Assembly: GCA_052387675.1 (NCBI GenBank)
Contig: JBQTIY010000001.1
Coordinates: forward strand, 186,001-250,000
Reading direction: 5' to 3'
Origin: JBQTIY01 sp052387675
Lineage (GTDB): Bacteria; Planctomycetota; B15-G4
Length of the DNA: 64,000 nt
In this document: piece after piece, positions 45,375 to 56,152 of the stretch
Position numbering within the stretch: position 1 is the stretch's first letter
How the letters are laid out: each line of letters opens with the position of its first letter
Translations under genes and position numbers: made by a program
Notes under the pieces: generated by a model
The model's database searches: none
The model's input: the letters and a program-made list of their open reading frames with translations, nothing else
What the model was told of the DNA's origin: nothing

Positions 45375-45854
45375 CAGTGGCCGCGCTCGCTCGCCGGCGC
45401 CTCGAAGCCTTCCTCGGGCGCATCCTTCCAGCGGCCGTCGAGGTCGAAGTAACGCCGGCCCTCGTCATCGAAGAGGTGCACGATGACGGCGCCGTAGTCG
45501 TAGAGCGACCAGCGCCCGTCGGGATCTTCGCTCGCGGCGCGCGGTACGCCGGCCCCGGCGGACTTGAGTTCGCCGCGGATCGCATCGCGGATCGCGCGCG
45601 CCTGGCGCCGGTTGTTCACCGTGGCCAGCACGAAGTACTCGGCAATAGCGAGGCGATCGCCCACGTGCAGCAAGCGCACGTCACGCGCCTGGCGGTCCTG
45701 GGCTAGCCGCGCGCAGAGCGCCGCCAGTTGCCGGTCGGCCTCGCGCTGGCTGGCGCTGCCGCCGCGATCGGTATCGCCGCGCGCCCCACGCTCGGGCGTA
45801 CGCCCGCGCGAAGCTTCGCCCCGAGCGCTGCCCCGTGTCGGCCTGCCGCCGCCC

Positions 45855-45862
<8 letters not shown>
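45374..45862 (-). CDS. rsfS: Ribosomal silencing factor RsfS
   Basis: A 162-aa protein. RsfS binds uL14 on the large ribosomal subunit and blocks subunit joining in starvation. The core (about residues 40-150) has VNNRRQARAIRDAI, DGRWSLYDYGAVIVHLFDDEGRRYFDLDGRWKDA. The start is a TTG at 45862, which overlaps the hppA stop; no ATG or GTG lies between it and the core. It gives an N-terminal extension of about 40 residues, rich in Gly, Arg and Asp, that normal RsfS proteins lack. Its stop overlaps the CysQ-like start by one base. Confidence 0.88.
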
Positions 45863-47891
<2,029 letters not shown>

Positions 47892-47979
47892 GAGCGGTAC
47901 AAGATCCCAGCGGGAGCGTTAGTCGAGCCCGCCACCTGGCGGAGCCCGGCAAAAGGGGGACAGGGTAAGAGCGGGGGCC

Positions 47980-50019
47980 TCAGAAATAAAGCCGCAGGCG
48001 GAGTTCGTGGAGGCGCCGCCGGATGAGGGCCAGATCCGAGCGCACGATGTTTTTCTCGTAGAAAGCACGGGTTTTGGGGTGTGCGCGCTGGGCCTTCACA
48101 TGGCAATTCAGCACCGCCTCTTCGGCACGGACCCAGGCCGCCACGCTGCGCTCCAAGTCACCCTCGAACTCCAGCAGGCTGGCCCAGACCTGCCAGGCAT
48201 AGGCGTAGTCGGGCTCCAGGCGGAAGACCTGAACCAGAGCGGCCTCGGCCTGCTCGGCGTACCCGGCGCGGTGCGATTCCTGCGCTAGGTCGAAGTGCCC
48301 ATCGACATCCAGCGGATCATTGGCCAGCACCGCCGACATGGCGCTGAAGTAGCCCTCCAGCCACTCTGGCCGGCGCTCAAGCGAGCGATAGAGGAAGAGC
48401 AGAAAGCGTGCTTCCTCGCGCGGGGCCACCCAGTCGGCGCCGTTGGCGGCGCGCGCACGGCGCACCGCGGCGAGCGCCAAGTCAGCGGCGTGCTGCGCCG
48501 CTGGCCGCGACTCGGCTGCGAGCCACGTCCGCGTGAGTTCCTGCTCGAAGAGAAAGCGCTGCCACGGCGTGCGCGCCTCTAAAGGCAGCGCGGCCTCAGC
48601 GGCATCAAAGGCCGCGCGCGCCTCGGCGACGAGCTGTGGCGCGCCGTGTTCCACCGCCTGCGAGGCGAGTTGCGCCTCTTGCGCCACGCCCATCAGCTTG
48701 GCCCCGCGCGTGCTCCAAGCCGTGAAGACCAGCGCCGGCAGCGCGGCGGCCAGCAGCAGCCCCGCGGCGAGGCGCCCGGACAGCGACCAGCCCCGCGCCG
48801 GTGTCGGCCGGCTGCTCGACAGCGCCCCGCTGCGCGTCAGGGCGACCCCCAGCAAGACGAGGAACAGTGAGAAGGCCAGCGGGTTTTGCTCCAGCCCATC
48901 CACCTGGAGCTCCACGAAGCACACCGCGGCGCCCAGAGCGGCGCCCGTCTTGAGGGCATCGGGCTCAGCGGCTGCAGCCGCGCTCGCCGACACGGAACGC
49001 GCCTTGGTCGGACGCGTCCAGAGCCGCAGTGCAGCCCAGGCCGTGAGCAGCAGCAGCGCCGCTCCGGCGAGCCAGCCCCACTCCAGCGTCAGCGTGAGAA
49101 AGACGTTGTGCGTGAGTCCGATGCCATGGCGCTGATGCAGCATCCAGGGCGAGGCTTCGTTCCAGGCCCGCGCCGGAAAGACGTACTTGTTCATGGCGGG
49201 GCCGATGCCCAGCGGCTGCTCGGCGATGGACTGCAGCGCCGCGCCCCACAGGAAGGGCCGAGAGAAGTCGAGATCGGGCTGCAGGTTCAGGACGCGTTCA
49301 CGCAGCGGATTGGGAACGACCGCCAAGAGCGCCAGCCCCACGGCCAGCGCTGCCAGCAAGGCGCGCTGGCGGCGGCGCACGGCCAGCACCACGAGCGTCA
49401 GGCCCAGGGCCAGCACGGCGCCGCGCGAGCGCGTGGCCACGATGATCAGCAGCAGCGGCGCGAGTGCGAGCAGCACGAGCGGACGAAAGTGCAGCCAGCC
49501 GGCGAGCGCGACGCCGCAGGCGGCGACAACGGTGGCCAACACGTTGGGGTTGCCGAGCGAACCGGTCGGGCGATGATCGGCGTCGGGTGAATCGGCGCCG
49601 AGCCAGACGGTGAGCGCCTGCACGAGCAGCAGCGCGCCCAGCAGCACGACGAGGCCATTGCGCACGCGCCGAGCCGGCGCCTCACCCTCCTCCGGCCGCG
49701 GCGCCAGCACGAGGACGCTCGCAAAACAGGCGGCGTGCAGCAGCGCGGTGGCCACACCGCGCTGCAGTTCGAGGCGCGGAAAACGCTCGGGCGCAGTCGC
49801 ATAGGCCACACCGAGCGAGAGCAGCGCCGCAGCGCTGCACAGGCCGGGCAGGCCAGGGCGCACGACCGACTCGCGCAGCAGACGCCGCGCGGCGAGCAGC
49901 ACGAGTCCCGTCACGGCGAGTCCGTGCGCCAGCGCTGTCCAGCCGCTGAGCAGGCCGACACTCGGCAGAATGACCAGCCAAGCGAGCAGGATCGCGCCGG
50001 CGATCCAGTGCGCGCTCAC
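47980..50019 (-). CDS. O-antigen ligase/polymerase-like membrane protein with C-terminal TPR region
   Basis: About 679 aa from GTG 50019, overlapping the upstream stop as GTGA. Residues about 1-440 contain ten or more membrane helices. A Wzy_C-like pattern is seen in RPTGSLGNPNVLATVVAACG, in IVATRSRGAVLALGL, and in a large loop with PLGIGPAMNKYVF and HQRHGIGLTHNVFLTLTLEWG. The last 200 residues are soluble with TPR-like helices. These proteins polymerise or ligate lipid-linked glycans on the periplasmic face. It is the last gene of a five-gene leftward run after the ABC pair, TPR and GT-C proteins. Confidence 0.85.
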   Translation of the reverse strand: MSAHWIAGAILLAWLVILPSVGLLSGWTALAHGLAVTGLVLLAARRLLRESVVRPGLPGLCSAAALLSLGVAYATAPERFPRLELQRGVATALLHAACFASVLVLAPRPEEGEAPARRVRNGLVVLLGALLLVQALTVWLGADSPDADHRPTGSLGNPNVLATVVAACGVALAGWLHFRPLVLLALAPLLLIIVATRSRGAVLALGLTLVVLAVRRRQRALLAALAVGLALLAVVPNPLRERVLNLQPDLDFSRPFLWGAALQSIAEQPLGIGPAMNKYVFPARAWNEASPWMLHQRHGIGLTHNVFLTLTLEWGWLAGAALLLLTAWAALRLWTRPTKARSVSASAAAAAEPDALKTGAALGAAVCFVELQVDGLEQNPLAFSLFLVLLGVALTRSGALSSSRPTPARGWSLSGRLAAGLLLAAALPALVFTAWSTRGAKLMGVAQEAQLASQAVEHGAPQLVAEARAAFDAAEAALPLEARTPWQRFLFEQELTRTWLAAESRPAAQHAADLALAAVRRARAANGADWVAPREEARFLLFLYRSLERRPEWLEGYFSAMSAVLANDPLDVDGHFDLAQESHRAGYAEQAEAALVQVFRLEPDYAYAWQVWASLLEFEGDLERSVAAWVRAEEAVLNCHVKAQRAHPKTRAFYEKNIVRSDLALIRRRLHELRLRLYF

Positions 50020-51830
50020 GTTCCTGGGCGCACGCGGCAGAGCATGCCGCCCTCCTGATCCTTTGTGCCTGCATAGGCCTGCACAACTTCCAGCCGCCCG
50101 CCGAGCCAGGTCTCGCCGGGCTGCAGCGCCTCGGGCCACCCCTCGCCCGAGTAAACAAAGACATGATCGATCGCTGCCGCGTCGATGAGCGCCGCCAGCG
50201 CTTCGTCGCCGAAGGCCGTGCCCGCGCCCACCGGCACGCTGACGAGCGCCGGCTCCGGCCAGGCCAGCCACTCGAAGCCGGCCACGACCCGGCGACTGCC
50301 TGCCGCGAGTGCGCTCGCGCGCGCCTGCGCGGCCGTGGCCACCCGCCGCGCTTCCACGCGCTCCTTCTGCTTTCCAAAGACATCCGGCGTGAGCACGGTG
50401 GAGTGATAGGAGGTGTGCGGCTGCGGCAGAACGGCGAAGCCCAGAAAGACCGGCGCGAAGAGCAGGCCGCTCACCAGGGCGCGGCGCAGGCCGGGGCCCG
50501 CCCAGCCGCGCGCACGCAAGAGCAGCGGCAGAGCCAGCAGCACCAAGCCACCCAGCGCCAGAATGCGCCAGCGCTCGGGGCGAGCCGCGTCGGAGGACCC
50601 CAGGATGTCGTCGAGCGTGAGCAGCACCGCTGCGAGCCAGGCCAGCACCGCCACGATAGAACCACGGCCTTCGCCGCGTGTCGGCGGGTGCGCCAAGCGC
50701 GCGACACCCAGCAGCACGATGAGCGGCGTCATCGGCACGAGGTAGCGCAGCTTGGTGGCCGGCCAGAGCAAGGCCACGGCGGCGAAGGCGAGCAACAAGA
50801 GCAAGGCAGCGAGCACGCGCCGTTCGTTGGGGCCGCTAGGCGCACCCTCGAGCGAGCGGCCGCGCAGCAGGCGCAGCAGCGCCGCCGGCGCCGTCGCCAA
50901 CACCAAGCCCAGCAGGCCGGGCCAGGCGATGAGCGCTGTCACGAGCAGATAGAGCGCATTGGGCAGCAGCCAACTGCGCAGGCCCTTGAGGTACCAGCCC
51001 ACGCCCGCGGGATCGGGGAAGCGGGCTTCGGGCCAGCCGTTGGCGAGGCTCAGCACCGGCTCCACGCCCGCCGAGTAGAGCAGGTACACGCCGTTGACGC
51101 TGAAGAAGGCCTCGCCAAAGACCTGCGCATTGCGCCAGGCCCAGGGCAGTTGCAGAAGCGCAGCCACCACGATGGCGAAGATCCCGGTGCGTGCCGCCGC
51201 CAGCCGGCCGCCACGTGGCGCGGTGGCCAGCAGCACGATCAGCGGCACCGGCAAGAGCAGGACCGCCTGATGCGCCACGAGCCAGGCCAGGCCCAGCACC
51301 AGACCGAGCGGCAGCGCGCGCGGCTGCTGTGCTCCGAGCAGGCGCACGAGCAGCACGGCCAGAACAGCCAGCGCGATGGCGAGCGAGCCGCTGCCGCTGG
51401 CATCGCTGGCCAGAAAGGAGAGCGCCACGAGCGCCGTGGCCAGCGCCGGCAAACCGTCGGGCGCGCCCACCACCGGCTCAACGAGCCGGTCGGTCTCACG
51501 CCAGACGAGCTTGAGCAGGAGCAAGCCGCAGAGCAGCGCCGCAAGCTTCAGGCCGCCGAAAGCCGAGCCGGCCGGAAAGGACAGCGCCGCGCCCAGCAGC
51601 GGCCACAGCGGCGCGTGTTGATCGGCCCGATCCAGCGGCGGCGCCGGCCGATCGCCCACGACCAGCGCCGTGCCGCGCGTGAATCCCGAGGCAAAGCCCT
51701 CACCCTCGGCGAGGCTGCGCGCCACGCCGACATCCAACAGCACGTCGCCGCGCGGCACATCGTGCGCGGTCACGGCAAAGACGCGCAGCACAAGCCCCAG
51801 GCCGATTGCGAGCCAGCAGAGTCTCAGCAT
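50016..51830 (-). CDS. GT-C fold (GT39/ArnT-like) membrane glycosyltransferase
   Basis: A 604-aa polytopic protein with a short N-terminal helix followed by a loop with DVPRGDVLLDVGVARSLAEGEGFASGF, which places an acidic residue after helix 1 as in GT-C transferases. HAPLWPLLGAAL and ATKLRYLVPMTPLIVLLG resemble the family further on. It probably moves a sugar from a polyprenyl-phosphate donor to a lipid or glycan outside the cytoplasm; donor and acceptor are unknown. About twelve hydrophobic segments precede a soluble C-terminal 150 residues. It shares single-base (TGATG) and GTGA overlaps with its neighbours. Confidence 0.82.
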   Translation of the reverse strand: MLRLCWLAIGLGLVLRVFAVTAHDVPRGDVLLDVGVARSLAEGEGFASGFTRGTALVVGDRPAPPLDRADQHAPLWPLLGAALSFPAGSAFGGLKLAALLCGLLLLKLVWRETDRLVEPVVGAPDGLPALATALVALSFLASDASGSGSLAIALAVLAVLLVRLLGAQQPRALPLGLVLGLAWLVAHQAVLLLPVPLIVLLATAPRGGRLAAARTGIFAIVVAALLQLPWAWRNAQVFGEAFFSVNGVYLLYSAGVEPVLSLANGWPEARFPDPAGVGWYLKGLRSWLLPNALYLLVTALIAWPGLLGLVLATAPAALLRLLRGRSLEGAPSGPNERRVLAALLLLLAFAAVALLWPATKLRYLVPMTPLIVLLGVARLAHPPTRGEGRGSIVAVLAWLAAVLLTLDDILGSSDAARPERWRILALGGLVLLALPLLLRARGWAGPGLRRALVSGLLFAPVFLGFAVLPQPHTSYHSTVLTPDVFGKQKERVEARRVATAAQARASALAAGSRRVVAGFEWLAWPEPALVSVPVGAGTAFGDEALAALIDAAAIDHVFVYSGEGWPEALQPGETWLGGRLEVVQAYAGTKDQEGGMLCRVRPGT

Positions 51831-52594
51831 CAGGGCTCCTCTTGGTGAAGCGTGGCGCGGAAAGCCTCCAGCGCGTCGATCAAGCCATAGTCCTCGGCAA
51901 CGCCCGTCGGCATGTCGGCCAGGATGCGTTCCGCCGCGGCCAATTCCACTGCGGCGGCGCCGGGCCCCTCGCCGGACTCCAGCCGGCGCAGGCCGCGCTC
52001 AATGTGCAGTTCGATGAGCAGGACGCCGTCCACGGCCGGTTCATCGCCCTCGGCCAGCGCCTCCCTGGCGATGGTCTCCAGCGACTCGCCGTAGTAGGCC
52101 TCGACGGCTTCCGCCAGCAGGGGATCGAGTCCGCGGCGCGTCGCCAGGAGCCGGCCCAGAGCGCCGGAGAGTCGCGCGCTCGGGCGCGCGGCACGTCCTT
52201 CCTCGAGCAGCGCCAGCCCGGCCTGCAGCAGCGCCAAGTGGCGTATGCGATCGGGCGCGCGCGCAGCCTCGGTGGCGATGAGCTGGCTGGCCAGAAACTC
52301 GCGCGCTGCGTCCGCCTGCGGATCAACCTCGAGCAGCACCCGCGCCATGAACGCCGCGCGCTCCAGCTCGCCCCGCTGATGGCGCTGCAGCGCATCCACC
52401 CAGAGTCCGGCGAGCAAAAGCGACTTCACTGGACCGAGTGGCGCGAGGGCCAGTGCCAGCGGTTCGTTGGGCGGGCGCTCCTTGTTCAGCTCAGCGCTGG
52501 CGGGCAGTCTCGCGGAGCAGAGCAGCAAGAGCAGTCCGACCAGCCAGCACGGCGGGCGCAGACGCCACAGAGCGTTTCGCCGGACCAGCGTCAT
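51830..52594 (-). CDS. Exported helical (TPR-like) protein
   Basis: A 254-aa protein from ATG 52594, which overlaps the permease stop by ATGA. An N-terminal hydrophobic stretch (about residues 13-32) looks like a signal anchor. The rest is Ala/Leu/Glu-rich helices with a repeat-like pattern (ALQRHQRGELERAAFMARVLLEVDPQ and GLRRLESGEGPGAAAVELAAAERIL), suggesting TPR-type packing. No enzyme motif is visible. It sits between the ABC permease and the GT-C gene and might be an assembly factor; the assignment is by context. Confidence 0.72.
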   Translation of the reverse strand: MTLVRRNALWRLRPPCWLVGLLLLLCSARLPASAELNKERPPNEPLALALAPLGPVKSLLLAGLWVDALQRHQRGELERAAFMARVLLEVDPQADAAREFLASQLIATEAARAPDRIRHLALLQAGLALLEEGRAARPSARLSGALGRLLATRRGLDPLLAEAVEAYYGESLETIAREALAEGDEPAVDGVLLIELHIERGLRRLESGEGPGAAAVELAAAERILADMPTGVAEDYGLIDALEAFRATLHQEEP

Positions 52595-53517
52595 GGCAGT
52601 GCCGCACGGCGGACCAGCGCCGTGCCCAGAGCCGCGAAGACAAAGAGCGCCAGCGCCGCGAGAGCCAGCGCCAGGGGCTGCTCGCCGAGCCGGGCCGCCA
52701 GGGCGAGCAGTCCAGCGAGACAGGCCGTCTCGAAGCGAAAGGCGCAGGCCGCCGCCAGCGCAGCCAGCGCGCCCAGCAAAAGCGCCAAGGCGAGCGAGGG
52801 CAGGACGCGCAGGGCCTCGCGGCCCAGAGGCACGCGCCCCACCGTGAGCTGCGGCGCCGATTCGGCCAGCACGAGTCCGGCTTCCGGCCGCAAGCGCACG
52901 AAGAGATCGCCGCGCGCGGGCGCAAGATCCGGCACGCTCAGGCGCAGATGATGGCCGCCAACGTGCTGGGCAGGCAGCGGCGTGGCCAGGCCACCGCGTT
53001 CGACGTCCAGCCGCATCCGGCCCGAGCCCGCCTCGAGGTGCACCACATCCAGCGCCAGCTCGAAGGGGCCTTTGCGCCCGGCCGGAAGTGCAAAGCGCCA
53101 CTGCGGCGTCTCCGAGCCGGAGTCCATGCGCTGCCCGACGAGCTGCTCCGGCACCTGCACCGAGCCGCCCACGAGGCGCGCCACGGTGGTCATGATCAGC
53201 ACGAGCGCGAGTGCAGCCAAGAGCGCACCCAGCGCGCGGCCCAGCGCCCAACTCGGCGAGCCGATCGGGCGCACCGCCACGAGGGCCTCGAAGCCGCCTT
53301 CGCGCTCAGCGGCCGGACTCGCGGCAGCGAGCGGCAGCACGAGCGCCGCGCCGAGCCCGAAGAGGATCGGATCGAGCAGCTCGACAGCCAGCTCGGCCTC
53401 AGGCAGTCCTTGCAGCAATGCGCCGGCGAGCGCGCCAGCCAGCGCGGCCAGCAGCACGCTGCCGGCGTGCAGCATGCGCTGCATCTGGCTGGCCATGCAG
53501 ACCAGCGTCTGTCTCAC
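52591..53517 (-). CDS. ABC-2-type transporter permease-like protein
   Basis: A 308-aa protein from GTG 53517, overlapping the ATPase stop by GTGA. Three hydrophobic segments lie in the N-terminal 110 residues and two or three in the last 80, flanking a soluble beta-rich region of about 130 residues. That placement and the partner ATPase make it the likely membrane subunit, although sequence similarity to known permeases is low. The large extracytoplasmic loop is unusual. Substrate unknown; the neighbouring glycan genes suggest a polysaccharide or lipid-linked cargo. Confidence 0.75.
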   Translation of the reverse strand: MRQTLVCMASQMQRMLHAGSVLLAALAGALAGALLQGLPEAELAVELLDPILFGLGAALVLPLAAASPAAEREGGFEALVAVRPIGSPSWALGRALGALLAALALVLIMTTVARLVGGSVQVPEQLVGQRMDSGSETPQWRFALPAGRKGPFELALDVVHLEAGSGRMRLDVERGGLATPLPAQHVGGHHLRLSVPDLAPARGDLFVRLRPEAGLVLAESAPQLTVGRVPLGREALRVLPSLALALLLGALAALAAACAFRFETACLAGLLALAARLGEQPLALALAALALFVFAALGTALVRRAALP

Positions 53518-54233
53518 GAGGCACCGAGTAAGGCCAGCAGCTCAGCCCGCCCCAGTGCCTGCGGCAAAACTTCCGCGGCCGGCCCGCTGCGCAGGACGCG
53601 CCCCTCGCGCAGCACCAGCGCGTGCGTGCAGAGCCCGGCGAGTTCCTCCACACGATGCGAGGCGATGACGAGCGCCACGCCGGCGGCTCGGCGCCGCAGA
53701 AGCTCCTCGCGCAGGTCGTGCAGTACGAGCGAGTCGAGGCCCGAGAAGGGTTCGTCCAGCAGCAGCAGGGCGGGCTCATCGAGCAGGGCCTGGGCCAGAA
53801 CCACGCGCCGCGACTGGCCAAAGGAGAGCGTGCCCAGGCGGCGGCCCAAGAGCGGCGTCAGCCCGCAAAGCTCTGCCGCGCGCTCCAGCCGGGCCGTGGA
53901 CTGCGGCGCCGCCGAGACAGCCGCCAGTTCAGCGAGCACGGCCGCCACGCTGAGCCGGGCGGGCCAGCGCAGGTTCTCGGGCGCGTAGCCGACCGCGCGG
54001 CGGGCGCTGCGGCTGCCGGCCGGCGCGCCGGCTATGCGCACCTCGCCGGCGCTCGGCGTGGCCAGCCCCGCCGCGATACGCAGCAGGCTGGACTTGCCCG
54101 ATCCATTGGGGCCGATGAGCCCCCAGCACTCGCCGGCCTCCACGCTCAGGTCCACTCCCTGCAGCGAGGGCACGCGCCGCCCGGGAAAGCGCCGGTAGCC
54201 GTGGACGATGCTCCGAAGCTCCAGCAAGGACAT
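53514..54233 (-). CDS. ABC transporter ATP-binding protein
   Basis: A 239-aa ATPase from ATG 54233. Walker A is GPNGSGKS at residues 41-48, the signature LSFGQ is a variant of LSGGQ, and Walker B reads LLLLDEP, followed by the D-loop SGLD and the H-loop SHR. It energises the adjacent permease. TAGACT lies 7 nt upstream of the ATG. This is the first gene of the five-gene run down to 47980. The reading frame continues upstream as an antisense artefact over the FHA gene. Confidence 0.93.
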   Translation of the reverse strand: MSLLELRSIVHGYRRFPGRRVPSLQGVDLSVEAGECWGLIGPNGSGKSSLLRIAAGLATPSAGEVRIAGAPAGSRSARRAVGYAPENLRWPARLSVAAVLAELAAVSAAPQSTARLERAAELCGLTPLLGRRLGTLSFGQSRRVVLAQALLDEPALLLLDEPFSGLDSLVLHDLREELLRRRAAGVALVIASHRVEELAGLCTHALVLREGRVLRSGPAAEVLPQALGRAELLALLGAS

Positions 54234-54240
54234 GGGTTGA

Positions 54241-54246
54241 AGTCTA
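54241..54246 (-). promoter_or_regulatory. Candidate -10 element (TAGACT) for the ABC/glycan run
   Basis: TAGACT on the minus strand lies exactly 7 nt before ATG 54233, the same spacing as TAGAAT before thiG. There is no clear Shine-Dalgarno, which favours a leaderless start. Confidence 0.4.
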
Positions 54247-54254
54247 CCGTCGGG

Positions 54255-54260
54255 TACCCT
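54255..54260 (+). promoter_or_regulatory. Candidate -10 element (TACCCT) for the FHA gene
   Basis: TACCCT ends 10 nt before ATG 54271 in the 37-nt divergent spacer. A weak match, listed because spacing fits other units in this window. Confidence 0.25.
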
Positions 54261-54270
54261 GCGCCCCAGC

Positions 54271-55035
54271 ATGTGGCGACTGCGGGCAGCGAACGGACGC
54301 TTTCTCTTGGTGCGGCATCTGCCGTGCAGCCTGGGGAGCGAGGGAGGCGCCGATCTCGTCGTGCGCCACTCCTCGATCTTGCCGTTGCACGCGCGGCTGC
54401 GCGAGGACGCCGGCGGCCGGCTGGTCGTGGAAGCGCAGGGCGAGGCCATTGTTGGGCGCGCGGGCGAAGCAGCACGCAGCGTGACGCTTGCGGCCGGCGA
54501 CGAACTCCTGCTCGGCAAGGTGCGCTTCGCCGTGGAAGAGGCCGCCGAGGGTGAAGAAAGCGCGGCGCCAGCAGTCGCGCCGCCGGCTCCTGCACCGCCG
54601 GCGCCAGCGCCCGCAGCAGCCTCAGCGCCAGCGCCGAAGCTCGCACCCCCACCGGCGCCCAAGGCCGCGGCGCCGCCGCCTGCCCCGCGAGTCACCCCCG
54701 CCGCGAGACCTGCGACGAGCGCAGCACCGCCCGCAGCACCGCCCGCAGCGCCGCTCACACCAGCGCGCGCCACGCCGCGTGCAACCCCGCCCGCCACACC
54801 ACCCTCACCCCCCCGCGCGACGCCGCGCCCCGCAGCCAGTTCCAGCGCAGGCCGCTCGCTCGTCGAGAAGGCGGCCCTGCTGCAAGGGCAGTCCAAGCCG
54901 AGCAAGTCGGGACTGCTGAACTCCGACTTTTCTCAGCTCTCCGGCGGCACGCGGCTGCTGCTCATTGCTGTGGCACTGCTGGGCTGCGGCGTGCTGGCCT
55001 GGCTCATCAGCCTGGGTGTGAAGCAGTTCGGCTGA
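54271..55035 (+). CDS. FHA-like domain protein with Pro/Ala linker and C-terminal membrane helix
   Basis: A 254-aa protein. Residues about 1-90 look like an FHA phosphothreonine-binding fold: LGSEGGADLVVRHSSILPLHARL resembles the conserved G-R-x-x-x-x-D-x-x-x...S-x-x-H-x-x-L pattern, though the usual Gly-Arg is changed. A long Ala/Pro-rich stretch (about 95-195) follows, and a single helix (about 228-247) ends close to the C-terminus, giving a tail-anchored topology. It may recruit phosphorylated partners to the membrane. The linker DNA is repetitive. It converges on and overlaps the GT4 gene by 29 nt. Confidence 0.72.
   Translation: MWRLRAANGRFLLVRHLPCSLGSEGGADLVVRHSSILPLHARLREDAGGRLVVEAQGEAIVGRAGEAARSVTLAAGDELLLGKVRFAVEEAAEGEESAAPAVAPPAPAPPAPAPAAASAPAPKLAPPPAPKAAAPPPAPRVTPAARPATSAAPPAAPPAAPLTPARATPRATPPATPPSPPRATPRPAASSSAGRSLVEKAALLQGQSKPSKSGLLNSDFSQLSGGTRLLLIAVALLGCGVLAWLISLGVKQFG
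54721..54756. repeat. Three tandem 12-bp units in the FHA-protein linker
   Basis: GCAGCACCGCCC occurs twice in tandem, followed by the variant GCAGCGCCGCTC. They encode Ala-Ala-Pro-Pro-type linker residues, and the 12-bp period preserves the frame. The wider region of about 54590-54830 is likewise Pro/Ala codon-rich. Confidence 0.75.
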
Positions 55036-56152
55036 GCACCGCGAGCCAGAGCGCTTCGAGCGCTTCCGCCGAGCGTTCCCAGGACCAGCGCTGAGCGAGT
55101 TGCGCGGCGCGCTGCAGGCGCGCCTCGCGCTCAGGGCCGAGCACCAGCGCGGCACTCAGCGCGTCCACGAAGGCGGCGACGTCATCGGCGGCCGCCAGCC
55201 AGGCGCCCTCGCCGCCCACTTCGCGCAGCGCGCCGGCATCTGCCGCGACGACCGGTACCGCGAGTCGTTGCGCGTCCACGATCGGCAAGGAGAAGCCTTC
55301 GCTCGTGCCGGCCACCAGCAAGGCCTCGGCCGCTGAGTAGGCCTCCGCGAGCGCCTCGCTCGGCAACACGCCCGCGAGACGCACGACCTTCTCCAGGCCC
55401 AGCGACTGGGCGCGCCGCGCAAAAAGCAGCGCGGTGTCCGGCTCAACTCGCCCGGCCCACACCAGGCCCAGATCGGCACTGTCCGGGCGTGCGCGCAGTG
55501 CCGCCAGCACCTCGAGCAGAAATCCCGAGCGCTTGTGCGCACCGACGGGGCCGAGCGCCAGGAGGTACCGGCCGGTGAGTCCCATCGCGCGGCGGAACTT
55601 CGCCAGGCGTTCCACATCGGTCACGCGCTGCAGGCCGGGCGTGCCGGCATTGGGCACGACCGTGACCTGCTCGCGCGTGGCCAGACCGCGAGCGAGCAGG
55701 GCCTGGGCCGTGCTCTGCGAGACCGCCACGAAGTGTTCTGCCCGGCGCAAGTTGGGCGCCAGGCGACGCGCCGCCCAGGTGCGCCGCGCCAAGGACTGCG
55801 GCTCGCGGGCATCTAGCCAGCGCAGATCGTGCACGGTGAGCAGGAGCGGAATCCCGGCGAGCCGAGGCAGCGGCAAGGCGCCGGCCTGCACCAGCCCCGC
55901 GCCTTGCTGCCGCGCGAGGGCCGCGAGGCGCCGGCCCGACCAAGCCCGCCGCCAGGGTGTGTCGGAGCGTTCAAAGGGCAGGCAGTCGAGGCCGGGCAGT
56001 GGCTCGAGCCCTGGGCGCACGAGATGGAGCGCGCGCACGCGGCCGCGCGCGGCCAGGGCGGCGCCGAGCGCGGCGAGTCGCGTGGCCGCGCCCGAGGGCA
56101 GTCCATCGAGTGTCGTCGCATCCACGAGCACCACGGGCCGCGACTCAGTCAT
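55007..56152 (-). CDS. GT4-type glycosyltransferase (first)
   Basis: A 381-aa GT-B fold enzyme. The N-terminal domain has LTVHDLRWLDAREPQ and HFVAVSQSTAQALL near residues 105-150; the C-terminal domain has LALGPVGAHKRSGFLLEV, LAGVLPSEALAEAYSAAEALLVAGTSEGFSLPIVDAQ with the conserved E-x7-E type donor-binding region, and VVAADAGALREV. It transfers a nucleotide-activated sugar, presumably to a growing surface glycan. Overlaps the second GT4 gene by 8 nt and the convergent FHA gene by 29 nt. Confidence 0.92.
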   Translation of the reverse strand: MTESRPVVLVDATTLDGLPSGAATRLAALGAALAARGRVRALHLVRPGLEPLPGLDCLPFERSDTPWRRAWSGRRLAALARQQGAGLVQAGALPLPRLAGIPLLLTVHDLRWLDAREPQSLARRTWAARRLAPNLRRAEHFVAVSQSTAQALLARGLATREQVTVVPNAGTPGLQRVTDVERLAKFRRAMGLTGRYLLALGPVGAHKRSGFLLEVLAALRARPDSADLGLVWAGRVEPDTALLFARRAQSLGLEKVVRLAGVLPSEALAEAYSAAEALLVAGTSEGFSLPIVDAQRLAVPVVAADAGALREVGGEGAWLAAADDVAAFVDALSAALVLGPEREARLQRAAQLAQRWSWERSAEALEALWLAVLSRTASHPG

